A stretch of 64,000 bases of DNA. Origin: Henckelia pumila (taxonomy: Eukaryota; Streptophyta; Magnoliopsida; Lamiales; Gesneriaceae). Each line of letters starts with the position of its first letter. The stretch's first letter is position 1. The stretch is taken from positions 6,076,001 to 6,140,000 of the forward strand of contig NC_133121.1 in the NCBI RefSeq assembly GCF_033568475.1, read 5' to 3'. The position numbers were made by a program, and so were the translations under genes. Shown here piece after piece: positions 23,516 to 34,501 of the stretch. A model generated the notes under the pieces. It was not told the DNA's origin. It saw nothing but the letters and a program-made list of their open reading frames with translations, and did no database searches.

Positions 23516-25032
23516 AAAAGGATCCTAGGCTGCAAGTGAATCTTTAAAATTAAAGAAGACACTACAGCAGTTGACAAGGTCAAATTCAAGGCACGATTAG
23601 TAGCAAAAGGGTATTACCAAGTTGAAGGAATTGATTTTAATGAGATATACTCTCCAGTGGTGAAACACACTTCTATAAGACTGATCCTGGCTATCACTAC
23701 ACAACTGAACCTTTACCTGGAGCATCTGGACGTTAAACCAACATTTTTACATGGAGTTCTTGAGGAGACAATATTTATGGAAATTCCTCAAGGGTAACAC
23801 CTCCAAATGCTCAAGGAAAAGTGTGTTTACTCAAGAAGTCTCTCTATGGACTTAAGCAGAGCCCTAGACAGTGTACTTGAGTTTGATGAGTTTATGATGA
23901 AGGTAAATTCAAGAGGAGCGATTTTTATAATTGTGTGTACTACAAGGAAGGAGAAGGTCATGCTAAAACCTACCTACTGTTGTATGTTGATGACATGCTC
24001 ATAGCTAGTACAAGCAAAACTGAAATCAAACTGAAGGCTCAACTGAATTCAGAATTTGAGATCAAGGACCTTGGGGAAGCTAGGAAGATCTTGGGCATGG
24101 AGTTCATCAGGGATCGAGGGAACAAGAGCTTGTTTCTTAGTTAGAAATCATATCTGCAGAAGGTGATTCAGAGGTTTACTATACATGAGGTGAAATCAGT
24201 TGGGACCTCGCTTGGCCAACACCTTAGAATGTCCAGTGATCAGTCACCCTCAAATGATATGGAAAAGGAAGAAATGCTAAAAATTTCATATGCTAGTGGG
24301 GTGGGAAGTATCATGTATGGAATGGTGTGTGGCAGGCTTGATCTCGCCTACACCATCAGTGTTGTTTCAAGGTACATGACAAATCTAGGGAAAGCTCATT
24401 GGGAGGCACTCAAGTGGACAACTATGGTACTTGAAGGTTCAGTCGACCTCCGGCTGATATTCAAGAAACAGATAAGTGATCATTCACATGTGATTGGGTA
24501 TGTTGACTCAGATTATGTTGGTAATCTGGATAGCAGGAAGTCTCTTATAGGGCTGGTATTCACTGTCTTTGGAACTGTCGTAAGCTGGAAGTCAATCCTA
24601 CAATTAGTTGTAGCACTTTCAAACAACTGAGGCAGAATATATAGCAGTCGCCGAGGGAATCAAGGAAGCAATCTGGTTAAGAGGAGAGATAACTGAGCTT
24701 AGGATAGAACATGAACCGGTTATTGTCTACTGCGGTAACCAAAGTGCCATTTATATGTCAAAACACTAAGTATTTCATGATAGGTCCAAGCACATCGACA
24801 TCAGGTTACACTTTGTTAGAGATTAATTAGTCTCTAAGGGAGAATTGAAACGGAAGAAAATCAGGACTGAAGACAATCCAGCGGATTCAATGACAAAACC
24901 ACTACTTCAATCAAAGTTCAAACACTGTTTGGAATTGATTGGAATGGTGGATGGGACCTTATTAGGAGGAAATCTAAGGGAGGTGGGGTTCGGTGGAGCC
25001 ATCTTTGAGACAAGATGGAGATTTGTTAAAAC

Positions 25033-25879
25033 TGATGTGTCTTCAAAGCTGGATGGTCCCAGTTGAAGGAAGACCTAAACTGAACTGAGGAAAATAGATT
25101 GATAGTGGGTACTGGTGCCTTGCCCGAAACTGAAGTGACAAGCCAAAATGATTGCTAGAATGAAAACCAAAATTGAACAGATGGGAGCAGCTGAGGAAAG
25201 AGACTCAACTGAGGAAGGGAAACAGTCGATGTAACATTGACTGAATCAATCTTGGTATTCCAAAGCTGGATCAGTCAAGACTGAAGTCAGTTGCGGAGAG
25301 AAAATAAGTTTGGGTGACATCTATGCATCTGGGTGGTTAGCTGGCCAGTGATCGTTCAGTCTTCCACACATATAGTACAAGGTTGTTAGCGATTGTTAGA
25401 GAAGTGTCGGAGGACATCAAGAAGATGTCAGAGAATGTTTCAAGAGGGTACGCAAGCAGTTACACGTCAACATCAGTCTCCTTCACATATATATATCAAT
25501 CAGCTACGAGCACGACGACGGGTATGGGAGAGTTCAGTTTAACAAGGGAAAATCAAGTCGGTGAATGAATTCAAGAGCGGTTTAAACACGAGAGACTGAA
25601 AGTGAAATCCAAGGAGTTTAAACTTTGATTTCGTTTTTGTCTGAGTTCTTGAAGGTGTAACTTGCGAAATACTTGTAAACTCCAATCTCTTAATAATATT
25701 TGCTCCACCCGTGGACGTAAGATATTTTGGGCCGAACCACGTAAATCTTGTGTTATTTATTTTCTGCTTTTATTATTTAAGTTTCGTGTGATTAAACGAA
25801 AACTGATCATTTCAGTTTTGACGAAGATTTATCAATTCTTCATTGAATACTTGTCTTGGATTATTGTTTTATCACAACA
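25033..25879 (+). repeat. 3' LTR of the copia element
   Basis: Its 847 bp match 18383-19234 with visible divergence (start TGATGTGTCTTC in place of TGTTGTGTCTTC). The purine-rich GATGGAGATTTGTTAAAA before it is the likely polypurine tract. Confidence 0.9.
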
Positions 25880-26386
25880 AATATATTGTCAAGTAAATCG
25901 TAACTTAACGAAAAAAATGTAAAATTGTCAAATATAAAATATTGATAATATGGATATATAGGAATAACATAATAAATAGATCAAATCCTGAAAAATCAAC
26001 GGTAGAACTAAAAATCGCGTCCATAAGATTAGCGATAACCTTAATAAATTTCATTCCAAACTTAGAGAGAAAAAAAAAAACTTAAATCGGTATATTTGGT
26101 GACAATGAGTTGATTTTTTTCCCAGGCTGCTAACAAGTCTTCGTGGATTATGGTATGTCTTTCGAGCAAAAAGGCTAGAGATCGACGGTTAGGATTAGAG
26201 TTAATATCAATTGAAAATTTTAAAGGTGAATTCTTGTTTAACATTTTTTTATTTACTATAGTAGAGATCCTTTGATTAACCAAATTTCAATTAATTGATG
26301 AAGTTTGATCGGATTAAATTACGATTATATCCTAACTTAATTTCCAACAAAACCAAAATTATTATACAAATTAGTCATTTTATATG
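25880..26386. repeat. Duplicated segment, copy A (right part)
   Basis: The stretch from GTCAAGTAAATCGTA to about 26220 matches 32277-32800, including TCTTCGTGGA and GGTATG(T/C)CTTTCGAG. Copy A was split by the copia insertion and lacks the MITE seen in copy B at 32437-32628. No gene is visible. Confidence 0.7.
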
Positions 26387-27332
26387 TGATAGGATTGATT
26401 GAATGTATAGGAGGGGGGGGGGGGGTGAATAGACTTTCAAGCAGTTTAGAAAAAAAAAAAGTTGAACTCGATCGGTTTAGGGAAAAGTTCTAAACTTATC
26501 TTAATGTCTCATGTAATTTGACAAACAAAAGTATGTGCGAAAATATGTCAAATTACAGATATAGGGTAAACTGAAATAACGCAAAAAAATGTTTATGGAT
26601 GTTCGGAGATTTCAAATACTACTACGTCACCCCTTCTTCCGCCTCGGAAGGATATCACTAAAAGACCGATCCAGTTTAGGACTTAACACTGCCTAAACAA
26701 GAACTCCTAGTTCAACACTTCAGTTTCAGTCCTAGACTGATGATAGAATACAGATGAATACAACTCAAAATCCTTAGCACAAAAATGATCCTTCAATGAT
26801 CAGAATAATACTTCAGCGTTTGTACTTCGAGTTCCTTCATCAAGTCTCGAACGAATAGAACTTTGAATATTCTCGTAAAATAGCAAAAAATCCCAGATCG
26901 TAAGGTACTGCCTTTGATCGATCAAGATCTCTATTTATACCCTTGGATTTTTTAACGGTCATTAATTCAAATTGAATCTTCAGATAGGGTTTTGAATTAT
27001 TTCCGTTGGATTTGTCAATATCAACAACAAATTTTGGAGCCGACATTGCCCTTCGCATCGCGGCACTTCCTTCTGCAGAGAATATCAGAGTACGGAAGAA
27101 CTTATCCATAAAAGGCATTGTAGTTGACTGGTTAGGAGTAAACTGATGAAGTCGGTTTTAGCGAGTGTAGACTTGTTGAAATCAGTTTAGCATCTTTGGC
27201 CAGTTGAGCGCGATGAATGAGCGTGAAGTAGTTTAGCTCCAAATATCAGTTTAGCTCTTTATAGTTGCTTGAATAGTTTTGCTTCGTTTAAGCTTTGTAT
27301 TTTTGTAAACACCAAAACTAAATTTTCCAACA
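26387..27332 (-). mobile_element. Solo LTR of a copia-type family
   Basis: The ends are TGATAGGATTG and TTTTCCAACA, flanked by a perfect 5-bp duplication ATATG (26382-26386, 27333-27337). A poly-G run lies at about 26410-26424. The block with GGATGTTCGGAG and CCTCGGAAGGAT is shared with the LTR at 29720-31586, so the two families are related. The 92-codon frame inside at 26840-27118 resembles no protein and is ignored. Confidence 0.82.
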
Positions 27333-27750
27333 ATATGGTTACTTCTTTTTTTAGCCAATAGATTTATCTTATTTATCAAAATGACACTCGCTATCTTTGT
27401 TTGTATTTTAAAATTTTTAGATTAGATAGTTATCAATTTTAAAACTTTTGAATATTTAATTTATCACATGAGTTCTAAAAATAAAAAATTTATGTATATA
27501 CACGAATCATGTGCAAGAAACACTAATAACTAGTTCATATTATTTTAAAACTCACAAATCCAAATAGGGAAAATGAGTCTTTTGTATGAAATATTTGTTT
27601 CTTTGTTATTTTGTTCTTTTTTGTATAAAACGCAAAGACAGCGAACATGATTTAAAAATGATTTAAAATAACCAGCTTGCTGAAGATTTAAGATACCATG
27701 AGATTTATTTCAACCTACTTTAAGGGTATTATTTTCATACGTGATCTAAC

Positions 27751-28812
27751 TGTTAGGATCGAAAATATGTGCAGAGAGAGAGGGGGAGGGGGGGGGGTGA
27801 ATACACACTTAAAAATATTTTAGAGCTACAATAGCTCGTTCTTGAAATGTTCAAAAATAAACCAAACGCCGATGAATTATATCGAGTTTGGTTTTCAAAC
27901 CAAGCGGAATACACTCAAAATAATCCTTCGTAGAAACCAAATAAACATTTTGAAAGTCATTTGAAATAATGCAAGTTCAAATAATAAAAACAGTTTGGTT
28001 GAAGCATTTTATCAAACACTTTGTATGCAATATTTTGGTGTATGAAGAACTCATAAAATGCTTCAACAATGCATCTTAAAATAGTGGCAATAATAATGTA
28101 AATGCGATAAACAAATAGACACGAATTTGTTTATGGATGTTCGGAGCTCAATCTCCTAGGAATCAAGATGATAAGAATAAAAGTTGTAGCCCTTTCTCTT
28201 GGCTTTCCATGGAATCAAGAATCGCTTGATTTCGAGTTTTTATGTGAGAGCTATACTCGAAATACTAAGCTGTGTCAGAAATTCTGTTTTGCAGAATTTC
28301 TGTGCAGATCCCAAAACTTCATCCTGCTTTATCTGCTTCTTGTACTCCGATTCAGATTGAGCTTCTTGAAGATGATTTGTATATCATTGTCTTAGCTTTG
28401 TAACGCACACTAAAGCATCCTGTTTGGATAAGCTAGCTGTAAGTTATGGCCAAAATACCAGGACTGGTCTGTTTGATCTGGTTGTTGTAGCTTTGATCTG
28501 ATTTGCATCCAGCTCGATGTTGCGACCACCATTTCGCCTTGATAACGTCCGAATTAACTCATCTGGCCTGAGATATGACTTGTAGATATTTGAGTAAGCT
28601 TTCCAAAAGTTTTAGCCTAAAGTCCTTTGGATCACTGAGCTGTGAGATATGATCAATTTACTAAACTGCGCCAGATTGAGTTATTTGATTTCCAGCTCAA
28701 ACATTTCCAACTTTGATCTACTCTCTATAACACTTGATTAAATATGTTAGAAACACAATAACAAGTTTTGTTATAATCAAAATCAAGATTGCTTGTGTTT
28801 CACAACCCAACA
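27751..28812 (-). repeat. 3' LTR, internally deleted
   Basis: It matches the other LTR up to AGCTCAATCTCCTA (about 28155) and again from AAGATGATAA (about 28165). The middle is missing. A poly-G stretch lies at 27785-27798. The 75-codon frame at 28168-28395 and its twin at 30943-31170 are LTR sequence, not a gene. Confidence 0.85.
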
Positions 28813-29719
28813 ATCTCTGTTTTTTTGATGATCACAAAACTTAAATAAAAATATGAACATTATTTTTATCTAACATATTTCTCCCCCTTTTGTGTGAATC
28901 AAAAAGGTGTATTTTAAGCAAAAAATAAAAATTTTCTTCCCCTTAAAATTATAATTAGCTATTCTCTATATTTTTGAAACTTTGAAATCGATAAAAGTAG
29001 AGGGATAACTAAACGACATTTTTTTAAAAAAAAGAAATGGAATGCAACACAAATAAGCAAGTTGACAATTAGCAAGCTTCATCAAAATCGAACCAAATTA
29101 TCTCAAACTATCAAGCATCACAAAATCAAGATTGATATGCCAACTGAAATATTCATGAAGCATTTAAGCGTCCCTTTAGTCACTAAGCACAATCACATTG
29201 GTAAGGGAAATGACTAGTCATTCTTAATCCAAGACATGCTAGCACAAGTAGAATATCAAGATGACATTCGAACTCAAAATCTCTTTAAAACTAATATTAA
29301 AACGAGTGTACCAAGTTTTCTTGACGATGTGTGGCTCTTATTCAAGGTAATAAGTCCCTTTTATTGATGAGTGCAACATCCTTGAGCTTTTTGACAAAAA
29401 CACCAACTCTATGTCCATTTCTAGTTTCTTTCGCAGCGCACATGGTCTGTCTTCAACGAATAAACTGCATTTTTTCACGCATTACCAGGCTGAAAATTTT
29501 ATACTTCTGCGATCCTCTACAAGTCTGGTTTGCAACGCAAAAAGCGGTTCATCATTTGGACACTCGAGCAAGGAGTTATGTCATTTTTCCCAAAGTCGCT
29601 GCAAGCTGTCAAAGATTAATCAACTATGCATATATGTGTTAGAAAATTTTAAAAACGAAATTTTGAAGATCAAAATCAGTTTCATATGCTATTTCAAGAA
29701 CAATCGCTCTGATACAAAT

Positions 29720-31586
29720 TGTTAGGATCGAAAATATGTGTAGAGAGGGGGTGAATACACACTTAAAAATATTTTAGAGCTACAATAGCTCGTTCTTGAA
29801 ATGTTCAAAAATAAACCAAGCACCGATGAATTATATCGAGTTTGGTTTTCAAACCAAGCGGAATACACTCAAAATAATCCTTCGTAGAAACCAAATAAAC
29901 ATTTTGAAAGTCATTTGAAATAATGCAAGTTCAAATAATAAAAACAGTTTGGTTGAAGAATTTTATCAAACACTTTGTATGCAATATTTTGGTGTATGAA
30001 GAACTCATAAAATGCTTCAACAATGCATCTTAAAACAGTGGCAATAATAATGTAAATGCGATAAACAAATAGACACGAATTTGTTTATGGATGTTCGGAG
30101 CTCAATCTCCTACGTCACCCTTTCTTTCACCTCGGAAGGATCCACTAGAAGACTTTGATTTATACAAACCCAATCCAATTTAGGACTTATCCAATGCCTA
30201 AAAAAGAACTTCTAGCCACTCTCGATCGTAGGCCTCAACCTCACAATCCACATAATGTTTTACGTATTTATGCCAAGACTACAAACACAATCTTTAACGT
30301 CTTTGTGCTAAGACTCTCACTCAACTAATCTTGCAAAGCATGTCTCTCGTATGTGTGTGAGTGAGCTCTCTTCAACTCATATACAAAGATATTGAACATG
30401 GAAGAGTGTTCTATAAAGTGGGTTTGGTGTAGAGGATTTAACGTTGGAAAAACTCATCTCTTCTTCTTCTTCTTCCTCACACCTTGGGCTTGCTCTCATT
30501 CTAGCTTGTTTTCTTCATGTAGGCTGCCCACGCTTTGAATCTCATGCCCAAGCTTTTGTTTAATCTTCAAAGTGTTGTATTTATAAGCTCCAAGAATTAT
30601 TTGAACGTTAGATTCAATAATATGACCGTTTGGGATGTTTCTGGACACTTTCTGAAGTTGCAACGGTCATATTTGAGTAGCTGACACTTTTTTGAGTTTG
30701 AGCTGAATTTACTGTTCATCGGGCTGGTTTGACCGATTCGATCTGGTCAAACTCATCTGATCTGGTCAAGCTTTGATTTGGTCTGGTCCGACTTTGATCT
30801 GGTCGATCTTTGATCTGTTCTGGTTCATAGTTGATCTAGTCTCTCAGTTGATCTTCATCATTTCAATTGATCTGATTCGTTTATGATTCAATCTGATCTT
30901 TTCACTTGCTTATAGCTCTTGATTCACTGATTTCGGGGCAAGATGATAAACATAAAAGTTTTAGCCCTTTCTTTTAGCTTTCCACGGAATCAAGAATCGC
31001 TCGATTTCGAGTTTCTATGTGAGAGATATACTCGAAATACTAAGCTGTGTCAGAAATTCTGTTCTGCAGAATTTCTGTGCAGATCTCGAAACTTCATCCT
31101 GCTTTATCTGCTTCTTACACTCCGATTTAGATTGAGCTTCGTGAAGATGATTTGTAGATCATTGTCTTAGATTTGTAACGCATACTGAATCATTCCGTTT
31201 GGATAAGCGAGCTGTAAGTTATGGCCAAAATACCAGGACTGGTCTGTTTGATCTGGTTGCTGTAGCTTTGATCTGATTTGCATCCAGCTCGATGTTGCGA
31301 CCACCATTTCGCCTTGATAACATCCGAATTAACTTATCTGGCCTGAGATATGACTTGTAGATATTTGAGTAAGCTTTCCAAAAGTTTTAGCCTTAAGTCC
31401 TTTGGATCACCGAGCTGTGAGATATGATCAATTTACTAAACTGCATCAGATTAAGTTATTTGATTTCCAGCTCAAACATTTCCATCTTTGATCTACTCTC
31501 TACAACACTTGATTAAATATGTTAGAAACACAATAACAAGTTTTGTTATCATCAAAATCAAGATTCTTGTGTTTCACAACCCAACA
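29720..31586 (-). repeat. 5' LTR, full length
   Basis: This copy holds the 830-bp segment missing from the other LTR, including CTTCTTCTTCTTCTTCC near 30462 and a run of TGATCTGGTC-like phrases at 30725-30900. The inner end abuts the primer binding site. Confidence 0.85.
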
Positions 31587-31591
31587 CTAAC

Positions 31592-33510
31592 AATTCATGA
31601 TTTGTCATGTTTACATTATAATATTAGTTATGCATATGTATTGAAATATAGACCCTTGAATTAATGATTTAGATAATATCCAAAGAGTAGTATCCCATTA
31701 ACCTATTCTCACAAACATCAGCTTTTAATATTTTGTAGTTATTTAAATTTATTGTCATCTGAGAATCACAGAATCTGCCAATATTTATTATTTAAATACC
31801 ATATAACTGGCCTAGCCACGTACAATTAATGTCCCACAATACTCATTAATTTCTTTTAATGCAGAGTGTTAATTCAAATTTCATCTAAATTTATGTCCAA
31901 AACGCGTGTTAGAATTATACTAGATCTTCTATTAAGATAATACTATTAATTTAATTTAAATTAAATTAAACCCAAAATTGTGGAGGTTGGGTTTGATAAA
32001 CGCTGCTATTTACACATCCAAATGTATAAATTAAATTTATCCTTGCATGTTAGTTTCATTTTTTTTTACTAAAAAAAAATCCGATTCTTCTAAAAGAAAA
32101 AATCGGATTTGTGAGTTGAATATATATATAAATTAAATTTATCCTTGTATTTGTGAATAATGATTAAATATGAAAAAAATAAAGAAAAAGAATTCGAACG
32201 ATCGATTAAGTATTTCTTTGTTTGTATTTGATTGATGATATGTAATTAACTATTTCTTCTTTTAGAATTAAACTTGTGTCAAGTAAATCGTAGCTATTGG
32301 AAAAATCTAAAATTTTCAAATATAGAACATTTATAATACGAATAGAAATAACATAATAAGTAGATCAATCTTGCTATATATGATCAGTGGTAAAACTCAA
32401 AATCACGTCAATAAAATTAGCAATGGTAATTATAAAGAATAATGCTAGACGTACAACATATATCGTGTACAACGATATTTACAACAAATATATCGTGAGA
32501 TTTTGCTATTATATCGCGATATTTTACATTCAATTTATCATGAGATTTTGATAAATGAAATTTTTTTATTGAATTTGTTGTGTTGTACAAATTGATATAC
32601 AAATTTGGTTGTACATATAGCATTGCTCAATTATAAATTATGTCCCAAACTTAGAAACAACAAGAGTAAAGTCGCTATATATATATGGTGACAATAATTT
32701 GATTGTTTTCCCCTCACGTCTCTAATTAAGTCTTCGTGGAGTATGGTATGCCTTTCGAGTTAAAAGGCTAGAGACCAAAGGTTGGGATTTAAGTAATATC
32801 ATTTGTACAGTTTAAATATTTAAAAACTTGCAAATTGAAACAGGTAAACTAATTTTTTTTTTGTCTAATATCTTTGTTTCTTTGTGATTTGCTTTTATAT
32901 GTTATTAAATTTCAATCTTATTCACATATCTTCTGATTTTGAACAATTTTAGTTATTTGTTAACGAAATTTTAATATATACTACACATGTCAACATCACA
33001 TTTGTTACACGTTAATGCGATGCTGAAAAAAAATAAAATTGCAATAAATTTAACAATTAGACGAATAAAATCACAAAAATAAACAAATAAATAAACATAT
33101 ACCACAAAAAATACAATTTTTCCATCCATATATATATCATTATTGTATACTATCATTATTTTGATTTAATATTTCAAACTTTATATATATATATATATAG
33201 ATATATATTATATTTTTTCCAAAATATTATGATTTTAAAATGTCCACAAAAATATTATTAAAAAAATCAAATAAAAGAACAAATTCAACCCGATACATAA
33301 TTTGTTAAAAAAACAAAACAAAACATTTTATTTTATTATAAGACATAAGTATTCGACATTTTATTTTTAATTTAGTTTTTAAATATTTTTTCAAAACACA
33401 TGGCAGATGTTTTTTTAGTTTGTATGGATTAATATATGTCGGATCATTTAACGTGAAAATATCAACTTTAGGTATCAATCATTTCACGACCTGCCAGCAT
33501 TCCATTACTC
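31592..33510. repeat. Duplicated segment, copy B, with a MITE
   Basis: 31760-32160 resembles 54870-55195 (AATCACAGAATCTGCCAATATTTA, AATTGTGGAGGTT). 32277-32800 resembles 25889-26220. The region is AT-rich and shows no gene. Past about 32900 nothing is recognised, apart from a TA run near 33185. Confidence 0.65.
32437..32628. mobile_element. Mutator-type MITE of 192 bp
   Basis: The ends GAATAATGCTAGACGTACAAC and the inverse of GAGCAATGCTATATGTACAAC form terminal inverted repeats of about 21 bp. A perfect 9-bp duplication AATTATAAA flanks it (32428-32436, 32629-32637). The homologous segment near 26040 lacks it, giving an empty-site comparison. Confidence 0.85.
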
Positions 33511-33959
33511 TAGGGGGCAAATGAACTGAACCTGTTTATGAGCTTTACGAGCATGCTCGATAAATATTTGATTCGTATTCGAGTTTATCGAACTCGAGCC
33601 GAATTCGAACATGTTCGAACTTTTTTTCGAGCCCGAGCTCGAGCCAAAATTATATTGTTCGATAGTTCACGAATAATTCGCGAACCTTAATATTTAATTA
33701 ATATAATATAATTATATAATAAATATATATACATTTCGAACTTTTTTCGAACATTTCGAGCTTTTCGAACCATAATATCCGAATAGTTCACGATATAGGT
33801 TCGAATATTTCGAGCCGAACTCGAACTTCATTTCGAGTCGAGCTCGAGCCAAAATATTTGAAATTATCGAACTTCGAATCGAGCTCGAACTTATCGAGCC
33901 GAATTTGAGCCTTAAAATTTTACCATTATTCGGCTCGATTCGGTTCGTTTGCACCCTTA
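33511..33959. mobile_element. hAT-type MITE, copy 1
   Basis: The ends are TAGGGGGCAAATGAAC and GTTCGTTTGCACCCTTA, with a perfect 8-bp duplication CATTACTC (33503-33510, 33960-33967). The interior is full of TTCGAA and CGAGCTCGAGC phrases. Same family as 34297-34717. Confidence 0.88.
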
Positions 33960-34257
33960 CATTACTCCTTCACCACATGATTCACATGTGCGGATTTAAG
34001 CCATGCACCGTGCCTCCAAATGTTGTGTTAGAACCATTATGTCTGGAAATCTTTTTTTTAATAAAAACCGACCCTTCCCGAATCCCATCATATTGTGGTA
34101 CATAAAAAATCCGACTCGACGTTTTTTCGACTCAAATTTTTGGGATTTTTCTCTTCTCGAATAATATCAAGAGAAAGATCGAGAATAAATTATCTTCCCG
34201 ACGGGATTTCCGATCCGACCCAATCCGAAGTAATATTTTCAATAATTTTATTAATAG

Positions 34258-34470
34258 CAGGGGCGGAGCCAGAAGTAGATACTATGGGGGGCCAATTAGG
34301 GCTGTAAACGAACCAAGCCGGCACGCGAACTTTTCGATCCGGCTCGAAAAAATATTCGATTCGGATTCGAATTTTTCAAACTCGAGCCGAACTCGAACAT
34401 GTTCGAACTATTAGTCGAGCCGAACTTGAGCAGAAAATATATTGTCCGAAAGCTCGCGAGCCTTTATTTA

Positions 34471-34501
<31 letters not shown>

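Larger units (their letters stand above)
21199..24990 (+). pseudogene. Copia RT-RNase H, split by a solo LTR
   Basis: The RT begins at EPSSYKSVMSS and reaches ETWNLVEKPKGK at 21338. A 2177-bp solo LTR follows, then RT resumes at 23521 (KARLVAKGYYQVEGIDFNE). The active site YVDDMLIAS is near 23975-24000. RNase H follows with GYVDSDYVGNLDSRKS near 24500 and TEAEYIAV near 24630. Stops lie at 23793, 24142 and elsewhere, and frameshifts are scattered. The tail includes ADSMTKPL near 24890, usual for copia elements. Confidence 0.88.
18383..25879 (+). mobile_element. Ty1/copia retrotransposon (Tork/Tnt1-like), degenerate
   Basis: LTRs of about 850 bp bound gag, protease remnants, a partial integrase, RT and RNase H in copia order (integrase before RT). 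The flanks AAAAT and AATAT could be a 5-bp duplication with one change. The reading frame is broken many times. A large part of integrase is missing after about 20900, and a solo LTR splits the RT. It is therefore an old, dead copy. The Tork/Tnt1 placement comes from the RT style (ARLVAKGY, YVDDMLIAS) and is tentative. Confidence 0.88.
27751..31586 (-). mobile_element. Non-coding copia-type element with unequal LTRs
   Basis: Two LTR copies, 27751-28812 (1062 bp) and 29720-31586 (1867 bp), share ends TGTTAGGATCG and CACAACCCAACA. A perfect 5-bp duplication CTAAC flanks the whole (27746-27750, 31587-31591), so it is one insertion. The 0.9 kb between LTRs encodes nothing recognisable. A primer binding site close to initiator-Met (TTGTATCAGAGC on the minus strand, 29706-29717) and a purine-rich AAAAAAACAGAGAT before the 3' LTR support minus orientation. 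The 3' LTR lacks about 830 bp that match 30112-30940. Confidence 0.85.

Noticed and set aside
26840..27118. 92-codon minus-strand frame
   Set aside because: It lies inside a solo LTR, has no protein-like motif and no matching exon structure.
29331..29725. Overlapping frames of 103 and 104 codons
   Set aside because: They lie in the non-coding interior of the LTR-only element and resemble no retrotransposon protein.
28168..31170. Paired 75-codon frames at 28168-28395 and 30943-31170 with similar sequence
   Set aside because: The similarity is because both lie at the same place in two LTR copies of one element. There is no purifying pattern visible.
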